Origin: an uncultured Spirochaetales bacterium | GTDB taxonomy: Bacteria; Spirochaetota; Spirochaetia; Treponematales; Treponemataceae | Length of the DNA: 5,257 bases | Assembly: GCA_946061495.1 (NCBI GenBank) | Contig: CAMGSV010000176.1 | Coordinates: forward strand, 1-5,257 | Reading direction: 5' to 3' | In this document: in pieces, positions 1 to 5,257 of the stretch | Layout of the letters: each line of letters starts with the position of its first letter | Position numbering within the stretch: the first letter of the stretch is position 1 | Position numbers and translations under genes: made by a program | Notes under the pieces: generated by a model | Told to the model about the DNA's origin: nothing | What the model saw: only the letters and a program-made list of their open reading frames with translations | Database searches by the model: none

Positions 1-17
1 CCTGGTTATGAGAACTT

Positions 18-272
18 TTATGAGTCATATGAGTAAACCAAACTTGTTCTGCACATCTTTTCATATTTTCTTTTTGAATATGAACAAGAAATTCTTGCTA
101 CTATAAATACAACTATCGGGAAAATTATATTTGCAACAGCGCTATTCCATTCTACATTAGTCAAGAAAAAATAGGTTAATAATATTCCTAGGAAAAAATT
201 TAGAGCCACCAAAAGAACGGGGGACCTTGAATAAGGATTTCCATTGCATTTACCCTGCTTCTTCATATGCAT
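18..272 (-). CDS. Small two-helix membrane protein, likely immunity partner of the cell-wall hydrolase effector
   Basis: The 84-residue protein begins with a basic, polar stretch (MHMKKQGKCNGNPYSRS). Two hydrophobic helices follow at about 18-39 (VLLVALNFFLGILLTYFFLT) and 45-63 (AVANIIFPIVVFIVARIS), joined by the short loop NVEWNS. The end is basic (YSKRKYEKMCR) and the stop is TAA at 20-18. Both ends are predicted to be cytoplasmic. I do not recognise a family. It is the first clear gene after the 489-aa effector, which makes it the natural immunity candidate. However, the 167-base gap with the frameshifted tail and the GC-rich island leaves room for a lost gene in between. Confidence 0.72.
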   Translation of the reverse strand: MHMKKQGKCNGNPYSRSPVLLVALNFFLGILLTYFFLTNVEWNSAVANIIFPIVVFIVARISCSYSKRKYEKMCRTSLVYSYDS

Positions 273-278
273 GTGTTT

Positions 279-283
279 CTCCT
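279..283 (-). promoter_or_regulatory. Ribosome binding site (AGGAG) of the 84-aa membrane protein
   Basis: AGGAG lies six bases before the ATG at 272. It supports that start over the second ATG two codons later (MHM). Confidence 0.7.
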
Positions 284-344
284 AATACAACGATTCTATA
301 GCATTTCTTGGCATGTATAAAGCATTTTTTTAGAGCAAATGTTG

Positions 345-432
345 AGGAGAGAAGTTTGATCAAAAGCAATTCAGGCCACAGCTCCGCAGCCCAGAGCGAT
401 TTTGGTGATTCGTGCCTCCCATGTTCTCTCCT
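345..432 (-). repeat. 9-bp inverted repeat around the micro-ORF, hiding its ribosome binding site
   Basis: On the minus strand AGGAGAGAA (432-424) is perfectly complementary to TTCTCTCCT (353-345). The arms enclose about 70 GC-rich bases containing the micro-ORF. If they paired in the RNA, the ribosome binding site would be masked. There is no T-run directly after the second arm, so it does not look like an intrinsic terminator. The rest of the 273-438 gap shows no clear gene, promoter or terminator. Confidence 0.4.
360..422 (-). CDS. Possible 20-residue micro-ORF in a GC-rich island
   Basis: An ATG at 422 preceded by AGGAGAGAAC, a good ribosome binding site at five-base spacing, opens a frame for MGGTNHQNRSGLRSCGLNCF that ends at a TGA at 362-360. 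The interval is clearly more GC-rich than both flanks. The ribosome binding site can pair with a perfect complement downstream of the stop. Another frame through the same DNA, open after the TAG at 441-439, runs much further, to a TAA within the start of the 84-aa gene, so coding cannot be assigned with confidence. This could equally be the relic of a lost gene or a structured RNA element. Confidence 0.25.
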   Translation of the reverse strand: MGGTNHQNRSGLRSCGLNCF

Positions 433-438
433 TGAATT

Positions 439-591
439 CTATTCCATACGCTCATACAACAAAAAATATATTCCATCCTTAATCACTATCTGATTGTAAT
501 TCAGTGCTTCTATGACAACTCCTATGTGTTTTTCATCTGCCTTGATATAAAGCACTTCCTTGAACATCCTTTTAGGAACAGGATAACCCAA
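439..591 (-). pseudogene. Out-of-frame C-terminal continuation of the 489-aa effector
   Basis: After the T-run at 595-590 (minus strand) the best coding frame moves by one. It reads LGYPVPKRMFKEVLYIKADE, then KHIGVVIEALNYNQIVIKDG, then IYFLLYERME, to a TAG at 441-439. These 50 residues look like ordinary globular protein, unlike the basic, cysteine-containing tail of the annotated frame. One extra T in the run would give GRSIFLGYPVPKR and a 517-residue protein. The piece has no start codon or ribosome binding site near the join. The cause could be a real deletion, a homopolymer sequencing error or, less likely, recoding by the ribosome. Confidence 0.7.
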
Positions 592-1991
592 AAAATACTA
601 CGTCCTGCTGCTATAGTTGCAGAAATTCCTTTTGAATGTTTACTGCTATTATCTACCCAATAAAAATTCCCACTAGGTGGTAAGTTATTTCGATCTGTAA
701 ATGTTGTTGCAGGAATTACATATATTGCTTTTCCGTCAATATGTTTATGGGTTCCCTTGCATTTATTTGTATTATGGGAACATACAAATGAAACTGAAGA
801 AGGCTGAGCGTCTCTGTATTTTATATAAATGTCCTTGGGAATTTCAATAAATCTATACTCCCTAAATTTATTATTACCAAGTTTGTTGGTATCATATTTT
901 GTCTCAGAGTATCCCCAAGCTATAAAATCCGTTCCATCCCAAAATTCTGCTCCGTCAGTAATATCGTCATGTCCTTCCAACACATAAATTGCTGCTCGCC
1001 TAGCCAAATTTGCTTGAGCAGTTTTCGTGGAATCCAACAGGTATGTTTTACCCTGTACAGAAGAATACCCCGAAGCCAAAAGAGAACTCCATGTTTGTTT
1101 TGTTGTACTTGAACGGTTTTTACTTGCGAAAGCTACCGCTTTATATTCGTTCAACTCTTTAGTGGCGCATTCTTTCATCACTACATCACATATATATCTA
1201 AAATCGTCATATTCACAATTTAAATCAATGCAGTCACTTGTGGTGTATGACGTTTTGAATTCTTCAACGGAATATACTTTTCGGGATGTTCCTTTATATT
1301 TTTTATTTTTTTCATCTGCTTCACCCGTTGTTCTTTTATAAAAATACCCCTCAACAGTAGTGTTGGAAAGTTCTGGCTGTATGGAACTGGTTGCCAATGG
1401 AACTTCTACGGTAGCCTTTGAGCTTTCTGCTACTTTCTGTGCGGAAATCTCGAAAATATACGGTATAAAGAAGCTCAGACTGGCTTTGTCTTTAAATTCA
1501 ATGAATCTTCCGCTTATTATCTCATCGTAAGTTTTATTCTTTATGTTCTCGTTCTCTCGCAAATCGTAATTTATGTGGTAGATGTTTATCAATAATTCCT
1601 TTATTTCAGAATCTGACAACACACTGCCAAGTGTTACTGCTGAAAACTCTGCTCCAGAAACATCCTTTGCCATATCGTCAAAAGATCTTTCTGTAAATTC
1701 ATATGGTGTAAAATCAAATGGAATCTTTATTATTTCATCAAATTTTACAATATGGTTCTTGTCTAATTCATTTATTGCAATTATTTTGTTAAACAAGACA
1801 TTACAACTATAATCAGAGCCGTACAATTTATCAAAATAGAATACAGTATGTATATATTCTGATATTGCATAGATGTTCGCACCATCAGTTTTCAAAGTTT
1901 CTGGTATTTTTCTTTTTTGCGAAATCCATTTGCTGACCAATGAGTCCCTTCCTCGCAGACAGAAATTGAAAAAAGAACATTCTCCACTCAT
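522..1991 (-). CDS. Putative cell-wall hydrolase effector, SleB/Hydrolase_2-like module (489 aa, frameshifted 3' end)
   Basis: The start at 1991 is set by a perfect AGGAGG. Residues 1-190 form an unrecognised AT-rich domain, and 190-260 look like a Ser/Thr/Lys-rich linker. Residues 262-360 resemble SleB-type hydrolases. YICDVVMKECATKELNEYKA (266-285) places Glu274 like the catalytic Glu of the family's E-x-R-G-E region, though without the RGE. AVAFASKNRS (285-294) matches the A-I-A-x-V-x-x-NR strand. ARRAAIYVLEGHDDITDGAEF (330-350) matches the family's A-x-x-A-L-x-G-x-D-x-T-x-G-A-x-x-F stretch. A later C-x6-C pair (404, 411) may bind metal. Expected activity is peptidoglycan cleavage. The last 22 residues are probably not native: the natural reading continues in another frame to 439. 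The 84-aa membrane protein downstream is its likely immunity partner. Confidence 0.78.
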   Translation of the reverse strand: MSGECSFFNFCLRGRDSLVSKWISQKRKIPETLKTDGANIYAISEYIHTVFYFDKLYGSDYSCNVLFNKIIAINELDKNHIVKFDEIIKIPFDFTPYEFTERSFDDMAKDVSGAEFSAVTLGSVLSDSEIKELLINIYHINYDLRENENIKNKTYDEIISGRFIEFKDKASLSFFIPYIFEISAQKVAESSKATVEVPLATSSIQPELSNTTVEGYFYKRTTGEADEKNKKYKGTSRKVYSVEEFKTSYTTSDCIDLNCEYDDFRYICDVVMKECATKELNEYKAVAFASKNRSSTTKQTWSSLLASGYSSVQGKTYLLDSTKTAQANLARRAAIYVLEGHDDITDGAEFWDGTDFIAWGYSETKYDTNKLGNNKFREYRFIEIPKDIYIKYRDAQPSSVSFVCSHNTNKCKGTHKHIDGKAIYVIPATTFTDRNNLPPSGNFYWVDNSSKHSKGISATIAAGRSIFWVILFLKGCSRKCFISRQMKNT

Positions 1992-1996
1992 ACATT

Positions 1997-2002
1997 CCTC
2001 CT
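1997..2002 (-). promoter_or_regulatory. Ribosome binding site (AGGAGG) of the 489-aa gene
   Basis: A perfect AGGAGG sits five bases before the ATG at 1991 and overlaps the TAG that ends the carrier fragment. It fixes the start of the downstream gene and shows that the effector is made as a separate protein rather than as a carrier fusion. Confidence 0.8.
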
Positions 2003-2407
2003 ACAATATTTTCACTTTGCCTACAGGCAGCTCATTTTCTGTGATATACCCTTCTGAATTAGTCTGTCCTTTCCTGCATGAACCATCTGCTAATTTTAAT
2101 ATGTAAGGGTAGTTTCTCAAAAGCTTCCCATTCATACTTAATTTTGCAATAAAATCTGCATAAACTTCCAACACTCCACTTTCCCCACTGGTGGCCCCAC
2201 CGCCGCCTCCTGGTCAACCGGGCCGTGCATCCGCTCCTCCATCCGTCTCAGTCGCTCCCGCTGGCTGTCCGCATCGTCCTCGTCTGGGGTGTAGGTCACC
2301 TGCCACTGGCATTTGATTTTGCCACCACTCACGACGGCGGACAGGGTGGTTACTGGGTCGTCCTTACCGTCAGCGTCTTTTTCTATAAATGGAAACAGGG
2401 CAATTGT
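2001..2407 (-). pseudogene. GC-rich 3' fragment of a carrier-like gene, truncated and frameshifted
   Basis: Two minus-strand frames together read as one protein. The first is open from 2407, after a TGA at 2410-2408. It gives FPFIEKDADGKDDPVTTLSA, then GGKIKCQWQVTYTPDEDDAD, then an Arg/Glu-rich stretch ending HGPVDQEAAVG. Continuing this frame yields implausible sequence to 2138. The second frame is open from 2213 and reads GVLEVYADFIAKLSMNGKLL, then YPYILKLADGSCRKG, then ITENELPVGKVKIL, to a TAG at 2003-2001. A one-base loss between about 2213 and 2180, perhaps at GGGGAAA (2186-2180), explains the switch. The LADGS..G...GYI.E..LP.GKV pattern resembles the C-terminal beta-domain that ends VgrG- or baseplate-like carriers; that link is from memory. 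The segment is far more GC-rich than its neighbours, and no start codon belongs to it. Confidence 0.7.
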
Positions 2408-2936
2408 TCATTAAAAAATTGGCAATGCTATTGTTCCAACATCTTTGAAAATTCAATAAGAACAGAGGCAAGTTCCTGTCTTTGTGCTGCATTATGTGAT
2501 ACAAGCTGTACCTAGACTCCATCCCCTTCCAGTACATATTGGCTGATTCAGTGCAAAGAAATCCCGTTCCCGTATCCAAAATGTACAGAAAGCAACTCCT
2601 GACTCCTTCGCTCTCTAACACAAAATCCAATTCCATGCCAGCAACCTTTCTTTCCACCATAAACAACAATACATTTTCTGACAGCGGTATCATATCGTAG
2701 TTAAAAACAGTTGCCTCCATAAAATGCTTTCTCTCAGTCCACAAATCTTGCCTGTACGCCATATATTCCAATCCTTCCACAAAATTTTCTAGGGATTCTG
2801 GCAATGAGTTAAAATACTCGCAATAGTAAACGATGGAGGGCATTATGAATTCAATCTCATCCATAGTTCTCCATATCTTTGCATTCACATTGGAGACAGC
2901 ACTACAAATTATAATGAAAATAAGAAGCGTTCGCAT
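2370..2936 (-). CDS. Exported protein, likely immunity partner of the metalloprotease
   Basis: The ATG at 2936 is preceded by GAGG with five-base spacing, 12 bases after the metalloprotease stop. Residues 1-19, MRTLLIFIIICSAVSNVNA, form a signal peptide with a VNA cleavage site. Cys11 lies inside the hydrophobic stretch but is not in a good lipobox. The mature part (about 20-188) is mixed and acidic, with aromatic patches around IMPSIVYYCEYFNSLPESLE (31-50) and SENVLLFMVERKVAGMELDF (86-105), and it contains several cysteines. I do not recognise the family. An exported partner behind a metalloprotease fits immunity against a toxin acting outside the membrane. The basic ending YRKRR runs into the GC-rich carrier fragment in another frame, so the original C-terminus may have been altered by recombination. 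Confidence 0.72.
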   Translation of the reverse strand: MRTLLIFIIICSAVSNVNAKIWRTMDEIEFIMPSIVYYCEYFNSLPESLENFVEGLEYMAYRQDLWTERKHFMEATVFNYDMIPLSENVLLFMVERKVAGMELDFVLESEGVRSCFLYILDTGTGFLCTESANMYWKGMESRYSLYHIMQHKDRNLPLFLLNFQRCWNNSIANFLMNNCPVSIYRKRR

Positions 2937-2948
2937 TTTGACCTCAGC

Positions 2949-3590
2949 TCACCTCAATTTTTTTAATTGCAAGCCATTTTGCAAGGCATACTTATTATAC
3001 ATAATCCCTCCCATATACCCTGCATCTCTTTCAACTTTCTGTGCACTGGGTTCTAAAATTAGACGGTTTGAGCCGTTCACACCAATCATTTTCAAATCAT
3101 TCTGAACAGCATGCCAAGCCTCATGTGCCACAGTATCAATAAATTCTGCATATCCATGCTCAAGTGCATTCTTAACATCTATCACGATTATGTTCCGAGG
3201 AACATTCGTCTCCGTATTTAAAAAGGGGTCAAAAAAACCACACGTATCATCTGAATGTCCAGTATGCCTAAATGTTTCGTAGCGTTTTCTCACATCATCC
3301 AACTGAATCTTTCCCTTGTTCAGCATATCATCCAATTTATCACTAAGCATGATCTCACTCTCATCCTCTGCATTATCCCGAATAAACTTTGCCGCTGAAT
3401 ATAACCATGTTCTCACTTTTTGAATATCCTCCTCCAAGCTAATTGCCTCCACCTGCTGCCCCACAATAGGATTCTCCTGCTTAGACAGCTCCTTGTGCTG
3501 AAGCTCCACAGATGCAGGCTCGTCTGAAAATGCCATTGGCTCCAGTTTCATCTGTTGCACTTGCCCCCGCTCCCGCTCTATCTCACTCAC
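2949..3590 (-). CDS. Putative zinc metalloprotease effector (HEAWH motif), 213 aa
   Basis: The C-terminal half carries FIDTVAHEAWHAVQNDL (about 150-166), an HExxH zinc-binding motif with H156 and H160 as metal ligands and E157 as the general base. The later segment PSAQKVERDAGYMGG (181-195) offers E187 as a candidate third ligand, a gluzincin-like layout seen in toxin metallopeptidase domains. Residues 1-60 are polar, Glu/Gln-rich and probably a linker; residues 61-110 look helical. I used a GTG start at 3590, but no strong ribosome binding site precedes it. An ATG 13 codons later is an alternative, and the frame stays open upstream to a TGA inside the preceding gene. It may be the C-terminal toxin domain of a formerly larger protein. 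The next gene, an exported protein, is its likely immunity partner. Confidence 0.78.
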   Translation of the reverse strand: MSEIERERGQVQQMKLEPMAFSDEPASVELQHKELSKQENPIVGQQVEAISLEEDIQKVRTWLYSAAKFIRDNAEDESEIMLSDKLDDMLNKGKIQLDDVRKRYETFRHTGHSDDTCGFFDPFLNTETNVPRNIIVIDVKNALEHGYAEFIDTVAHEAWHAVQNDLKMIGVNGSNRLILEPSAQKVERDAGYMGGIMYNKYALQNGLQLKKLR

Positions 3591-3600
3591 CCGCTTCTTC

Positions 3601-4191
3601 TCACTCTGATTTCATTGTCTGTTCGCATAAAAGTTGCCATATAAATCCCACCAGTAGCACTACAAGAGGTTTTCCAAACTCAATGAGTATGATCTCACCA
3701 TATATTGTCAAATATAGTTTATTATTAATGTTCACAAGAATGAGAATGATAAAGTAAACACTCCATATCATAAACAGAGCAATCAATCCATATAGCAACA
3801 TTTTTTTCTTTTGCTTTGACAAGAAACAGGACAGATCATATGAAAACTGTAGAAACAGCATACCTCCAAGAACGAGATACAACCACCGCCTAGGGTGATA
3901 TTCAATAGGCATCAAGAAATTGGCAATCACTAGGTAGCCAACCAATGCCACTACTCGTATCAAATGACGATTCAACAGGGGGAGGACAGCCGCAAAAAGA
4001 GAGAGGCAGTTGGAAATGAGAAAGGTGGAAAGTCCAAGGGCTATATCCCCACGATATCCAATATATCCGACTTCTTTCAAAAACCACAGTAGCACCTCAT
4101 ACCAGTGCATATACGTGACAGCCAAAGCTGTCATGAAGGCTGATTTCCCAAATTTACACCATACACTATTCAGAATATTTCCACATCCCAT
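3601..4191 (-). CDS. Polytopic membrane protein, likely immunity partner of the 287-aa protein
   Basis: The 196-residue protein is largely hydrophobic, with five or six likely helices near residues 18-38, 50-72, 78-94, 102-124, 132-153 and 170-189. The charged loop SKQKKK (about 125-130) sits between helices four and five. I do not recognise a family. The ATG at 4191 lies inside the end of the upstream gene, preceded by GAGGGCGGAAT, which gives a plausible ribosome binding site and translational coupling. A small membrane protein directly behind a putative effector is the usual immunity arrangement for toxins acting at the membrane or cell wall. That role is inferred from position. The next gene starts within ten bases of its TGA. 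Confidence 0.75.
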   Translation of the reverse strand: MGCGNILNSVWCKFGKSAFMTALAVTYMHWYEVLLWFLKEVGYIGYRGDIALGLSTFLISNCLSLFAAVLPLLNRHLIRVVALVGYLVIANFLMPIEYHPRRWLYLVLGGMLFLQFSYDLSCFLSKQKKKMLLYGLIALFMIWSVYFIILILVNINNKLYLTIYGEIILIEFGKPLVVLLVGFIWQLLCEQTMKSE

Positions 4192-5029
4192 ATTCCGCCC
4201 TCGTCAATTTGTTTATAGGCAACTCTAAAAGTTCTTTTCTGCTCGCTCCATTTCCTTGAATGGTAACTTCTGTAATTTTAGAACCATCTGGTCGACATAT
4301 TGCTCTCTCTATATGTACATTAAAACAAGATGCTCCGTATAATGCTCCCCTCAAAACAAAATAATGATCATATACATTATTATATTCAGGTTTAAAGGTC
4401 CCATTACTAAACCAAATACCTACTTTACTTGTTTTCTTGATTGCTTTGGAAACATCACCCTCGTACTTCTCTAAATACAGGCGCATGGTGTCCACGGCAA
4501 ATGGAATCTGGCCTATTGCATCCGCCCAATAAGGCTTGTTGCCAACCATTACAAGAAGGTACTTATCGGCTCCGTCAGCGACAAATTTCCAGTCTCCGCT
4601 GGCATACTTTGCATAAGCATTCGAAGGTCTGTTAATCAGGGCAAAGTCTATAATGTCCTGCCAAGTAAAATGTTTGTATGCCCCATACTCCTCCGTCCCT
4701 GTCTCCAAGCACCGTGGATTGATCCAAATAAGTCTGCGGTACTTGTCCGCCAGTGGCTCAAACCACTGGACTGCATGTTCGTCATACAAATACTGGGCCG
4801 TCATGATGTCAAATTTATTCTCATCGGCTTCTGTTGGTTCCAATGCAAACAGGGGGCATCCGCTCTTCCGGGTGATTATCCAGATTTGGGGCACTTCTAT
4901 CCGACCATAATTCAAGGAGTATGTGCTTATTTCTTGTCTCCCATAGGGCAGGTAGAACACTTCCCCATTCATGTACTCGAAGTGAAACTGATTTCCATCA
5001 ATTTCAATGCTGAATGTATAACGCTTCAT
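4166..5029 (-). CDS. Putative effector of unknown fold, 287 aa
   Basis: I do not recognise a family. The protein is soluble, with no signal peptide or membrane segment. It starts MKRYTFSIEIDGNQFHFEYM, a beta-hairpin-like N-terminus, followed by an aromatic-rich middle: VPQIWIITRKSG (about 47-57), DKYRRLIWINPRCLETG (95-111) and FTWQDIIDFALINR (121-134). The third part holds GDWKFVADGADKYLLVMVG (145-163), NKPYWADAIGQIPFAVDTM (164-182) and YDHYFVLRGALYGASCFNVH (220-239). The ATG overlaps the upstream stop by ATGA, and the last 26 bases overlap the start of a membrane protein gene, so this looks like a coupled effector-immunity pair. Position, coupling and the carrier-tail-like piece just before it make a secreted toxin my preferred reading. 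No catalytic motif can be named, so the function is inferred from context alone. Confidence 0.8.
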   Translation of the reverse strand: MKRYTFSIEIDGNQFHFEYMNGEVFYLPYGRQEISTYSLNYGRIEVPQIWIITRKSGCPLFALEPTEADENKFDIMTAQYLYDEHAVQWFEPLADKYRRLIWINPRCLETGTEEYGAYKHFTWQDIIDFALINRPSNAYAKYASGDWKFVADGADKYLLVMVGNKPYWADAIGQIPFAVDTMRLYLEKYEGDVSKAIKKTSKVGIWFSNGTFKPEYNNVYDHYFVLRGALYGASCFNVHIERAICRPDGSKITEVTIQGNGASRKELLELPINKLTRAEYGMWKYSE

Positions 5030-5145
5030 TTTAGGCTGATCCTCAATACAATGTTTCCTAAAGGCAGCTCCCCTTCCTTTATTGAACCACCAGCAACTCT
5101 TCCTTCTATCTTATAGGTGTCCGAAAATTCCAGATGGTATTTCAT
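5026..5145 (-). CDS. 39-residue carrier-tail-like fragment, ELPLGNIVL motif
   Basis: The ATG at 5145 follows AGAGGTAAAGGAC, a fair ribosome binding site, and opens a 39-codon frame. The frame is open further upstream, but that part reads poorly because the competing frame is the better coding sequence there. The second half, VAGGSIKEGELPLGNIVLRI, lines up with LADGSCRKG...ELPVGKVKIL, which ends the broken carrier gene at 2001, if about ten residues are skipped. I infer that this is a shortened or remnant copy of the same carrier tail. Its TGA overlaps the ATG of the 287-aa gene (ATGA), so the two are probably translationally coupled. It could be a genuine small accessory protein or the debris of a recombined carrier gene. 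Confidence 0.5.
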   Translation of the reverse strand: MKYHLEFSDTYKIEGRVAGGSIKEGELPLGNIVLRISLK

Positions 5146-5257
5146 GTCCTTTACCTCTGAACTTGACTTGTAGTATGTTACCTCTTGATGAATTAAATGG
5201 CATTGGTGTGTATGTCGAAACTTCACTAGTAACAATAATGACTTTCCCTTTTTCTTT
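5111..5257 (-). CDS. 3' end of an unrecognised gene (partial, enters from upstream)
   Basis: The minus strand is open from the window edge to a TAA at 5113-5111 and encodes 48 residues, beginning KEKGKVIIVTSEVSTYTPMP and ending in GIFGHL. The alternating hydrophobic and polar pattern looks like beta-strand protein and is more natural than the overlapping frame. The start lies outside the window. Its last 35 bases overlap the next small ORF, which begins at an ATG at 5145. Given the array that follows, it could be the end of another immunity or carrier protein, but I do not recognise the family. It may also be the true upstream part of the following 39-residue piece, separated from it by a frameshift. 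Confidence 0.55.
   Translation of the reverse strand, partial: KEKGKVIIVTSEVSTYTPMPFNSSRGNILQVKFRGKGHEIPSGIFGHL

Noticed and set aside
320..345. A-rich/T-rich stretch near 325-331 as an intrinsic terminator
   Set aside because: On the transcribed minus strand it reads as an A-run, and no GC-rich hairpin precedes a T-run.
308..493. Plus-strand 61-codon frame
   Set aside because: It overlaps the out-of-frame effector tail and the GC-rich island and has no ribosome binding site; the minus-strand reading is better.
590..596. Programmed -1 ribosomal frameshift at the T-run (and at 2186-2180)
   Set aside because: Neither site fits the X XXY YYZ slippery heptamer in the zero frame, and I saw no clear downstream stem-loop; simple base loss is the simpler explanation.
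1027..1341. Plus-strand open frames opposite the 489-aa gene, also at 1582-1812 and 1873-2106
   Set aside because: All are antisense to well-supported minus-strand coding sequence and have no ribosome binding sites or recognisable features.
3902..4087. Minus-strand 61-codon frame inside the membrane protein gene
   Set aside because: It is a shadow in another frame of the polytopic membrane protein, whose hydrophobic pattern is clearly the real one.
4670..5116. Long plus-strand open frame (148 codons) opposite the 287-aa gene
   Set aside because: It lies antisense to a better coding gene, has low-quality composition rich in Pro/Cys/Ile and no ribosome binding site, so it is a shadow frame.
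1..5257. CRISPR array, tRNA/rRNA, insertion sequence, integrase or attachment sites
   Set aside because: No regularly spaced direct repeats, cloverleaf-like sequence, transposase or integrase motifs, or terminal inverted repeats were seen.

Overview
The window looks like accessory DNA from a low-GC Gram-positive anaerobe, most likely a Clostridia/Lachnospiraceae-type gut bacterium. That guess rests on the AT-rich codon use, the strong AGGAGG-type ribosome binding sites and the tightly packed one-direction gene order. No marker gene fixes the taxon. Every convincing gene is on the minus strand, so transcription runs from position 5257 down to 1, in one compact array with no visible promoter or terminator.

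I read it as a polymorphic effector-immunity array. From upstream to downstream it holds: the 3' end of an unrecognised gene (5257-5111); a 39-residue piece ending in an ELPLGNIVL motif (5145-5026); a 287-aa protein of unknown fold, the likely effector 1 (5029-4166); a five- or six-helix membrane protein, its likely immunity partner (4191-3601); a 213-aa protein with an HEAWH zinc-metalloprotease motif, the likely effector 2 (3590-2949); and a 188-aa protein with a signal peptide, its likely immunity partner (2936-2370). After these comes a GC-rich, frameshifted 3' fragment of a larger carrier-like gene (about 2407-2001), ending in ADGSCRKG...ELPVGKVKIL. Last come a 489-aa protein with a module resembling SleB/Hydrolase_2 cell-wall hydrolases, the likely effector 3 (1991-522, with an out-of-frame continuation to 439), a GC-rich micro-ORF (422-360) and an 84-aa two-helix membrane protein, the likely immunity partner 3 (272-18).

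The two ELP[VL]G pieces appear to be copies of the same protein tail, and each lies directly upstream of an effector-like gene. This suggests that carrier tails, effectors and immunity genes have been shuffled together by recombination. The sharp change in base composition around 2160-2400 and the broken reading frames fit that view. The membrane or exported nature of all three putative immunity proteins suggests that the effectors act at the cell envelope. Which secretion machine would deliver them cannot be read from this window.
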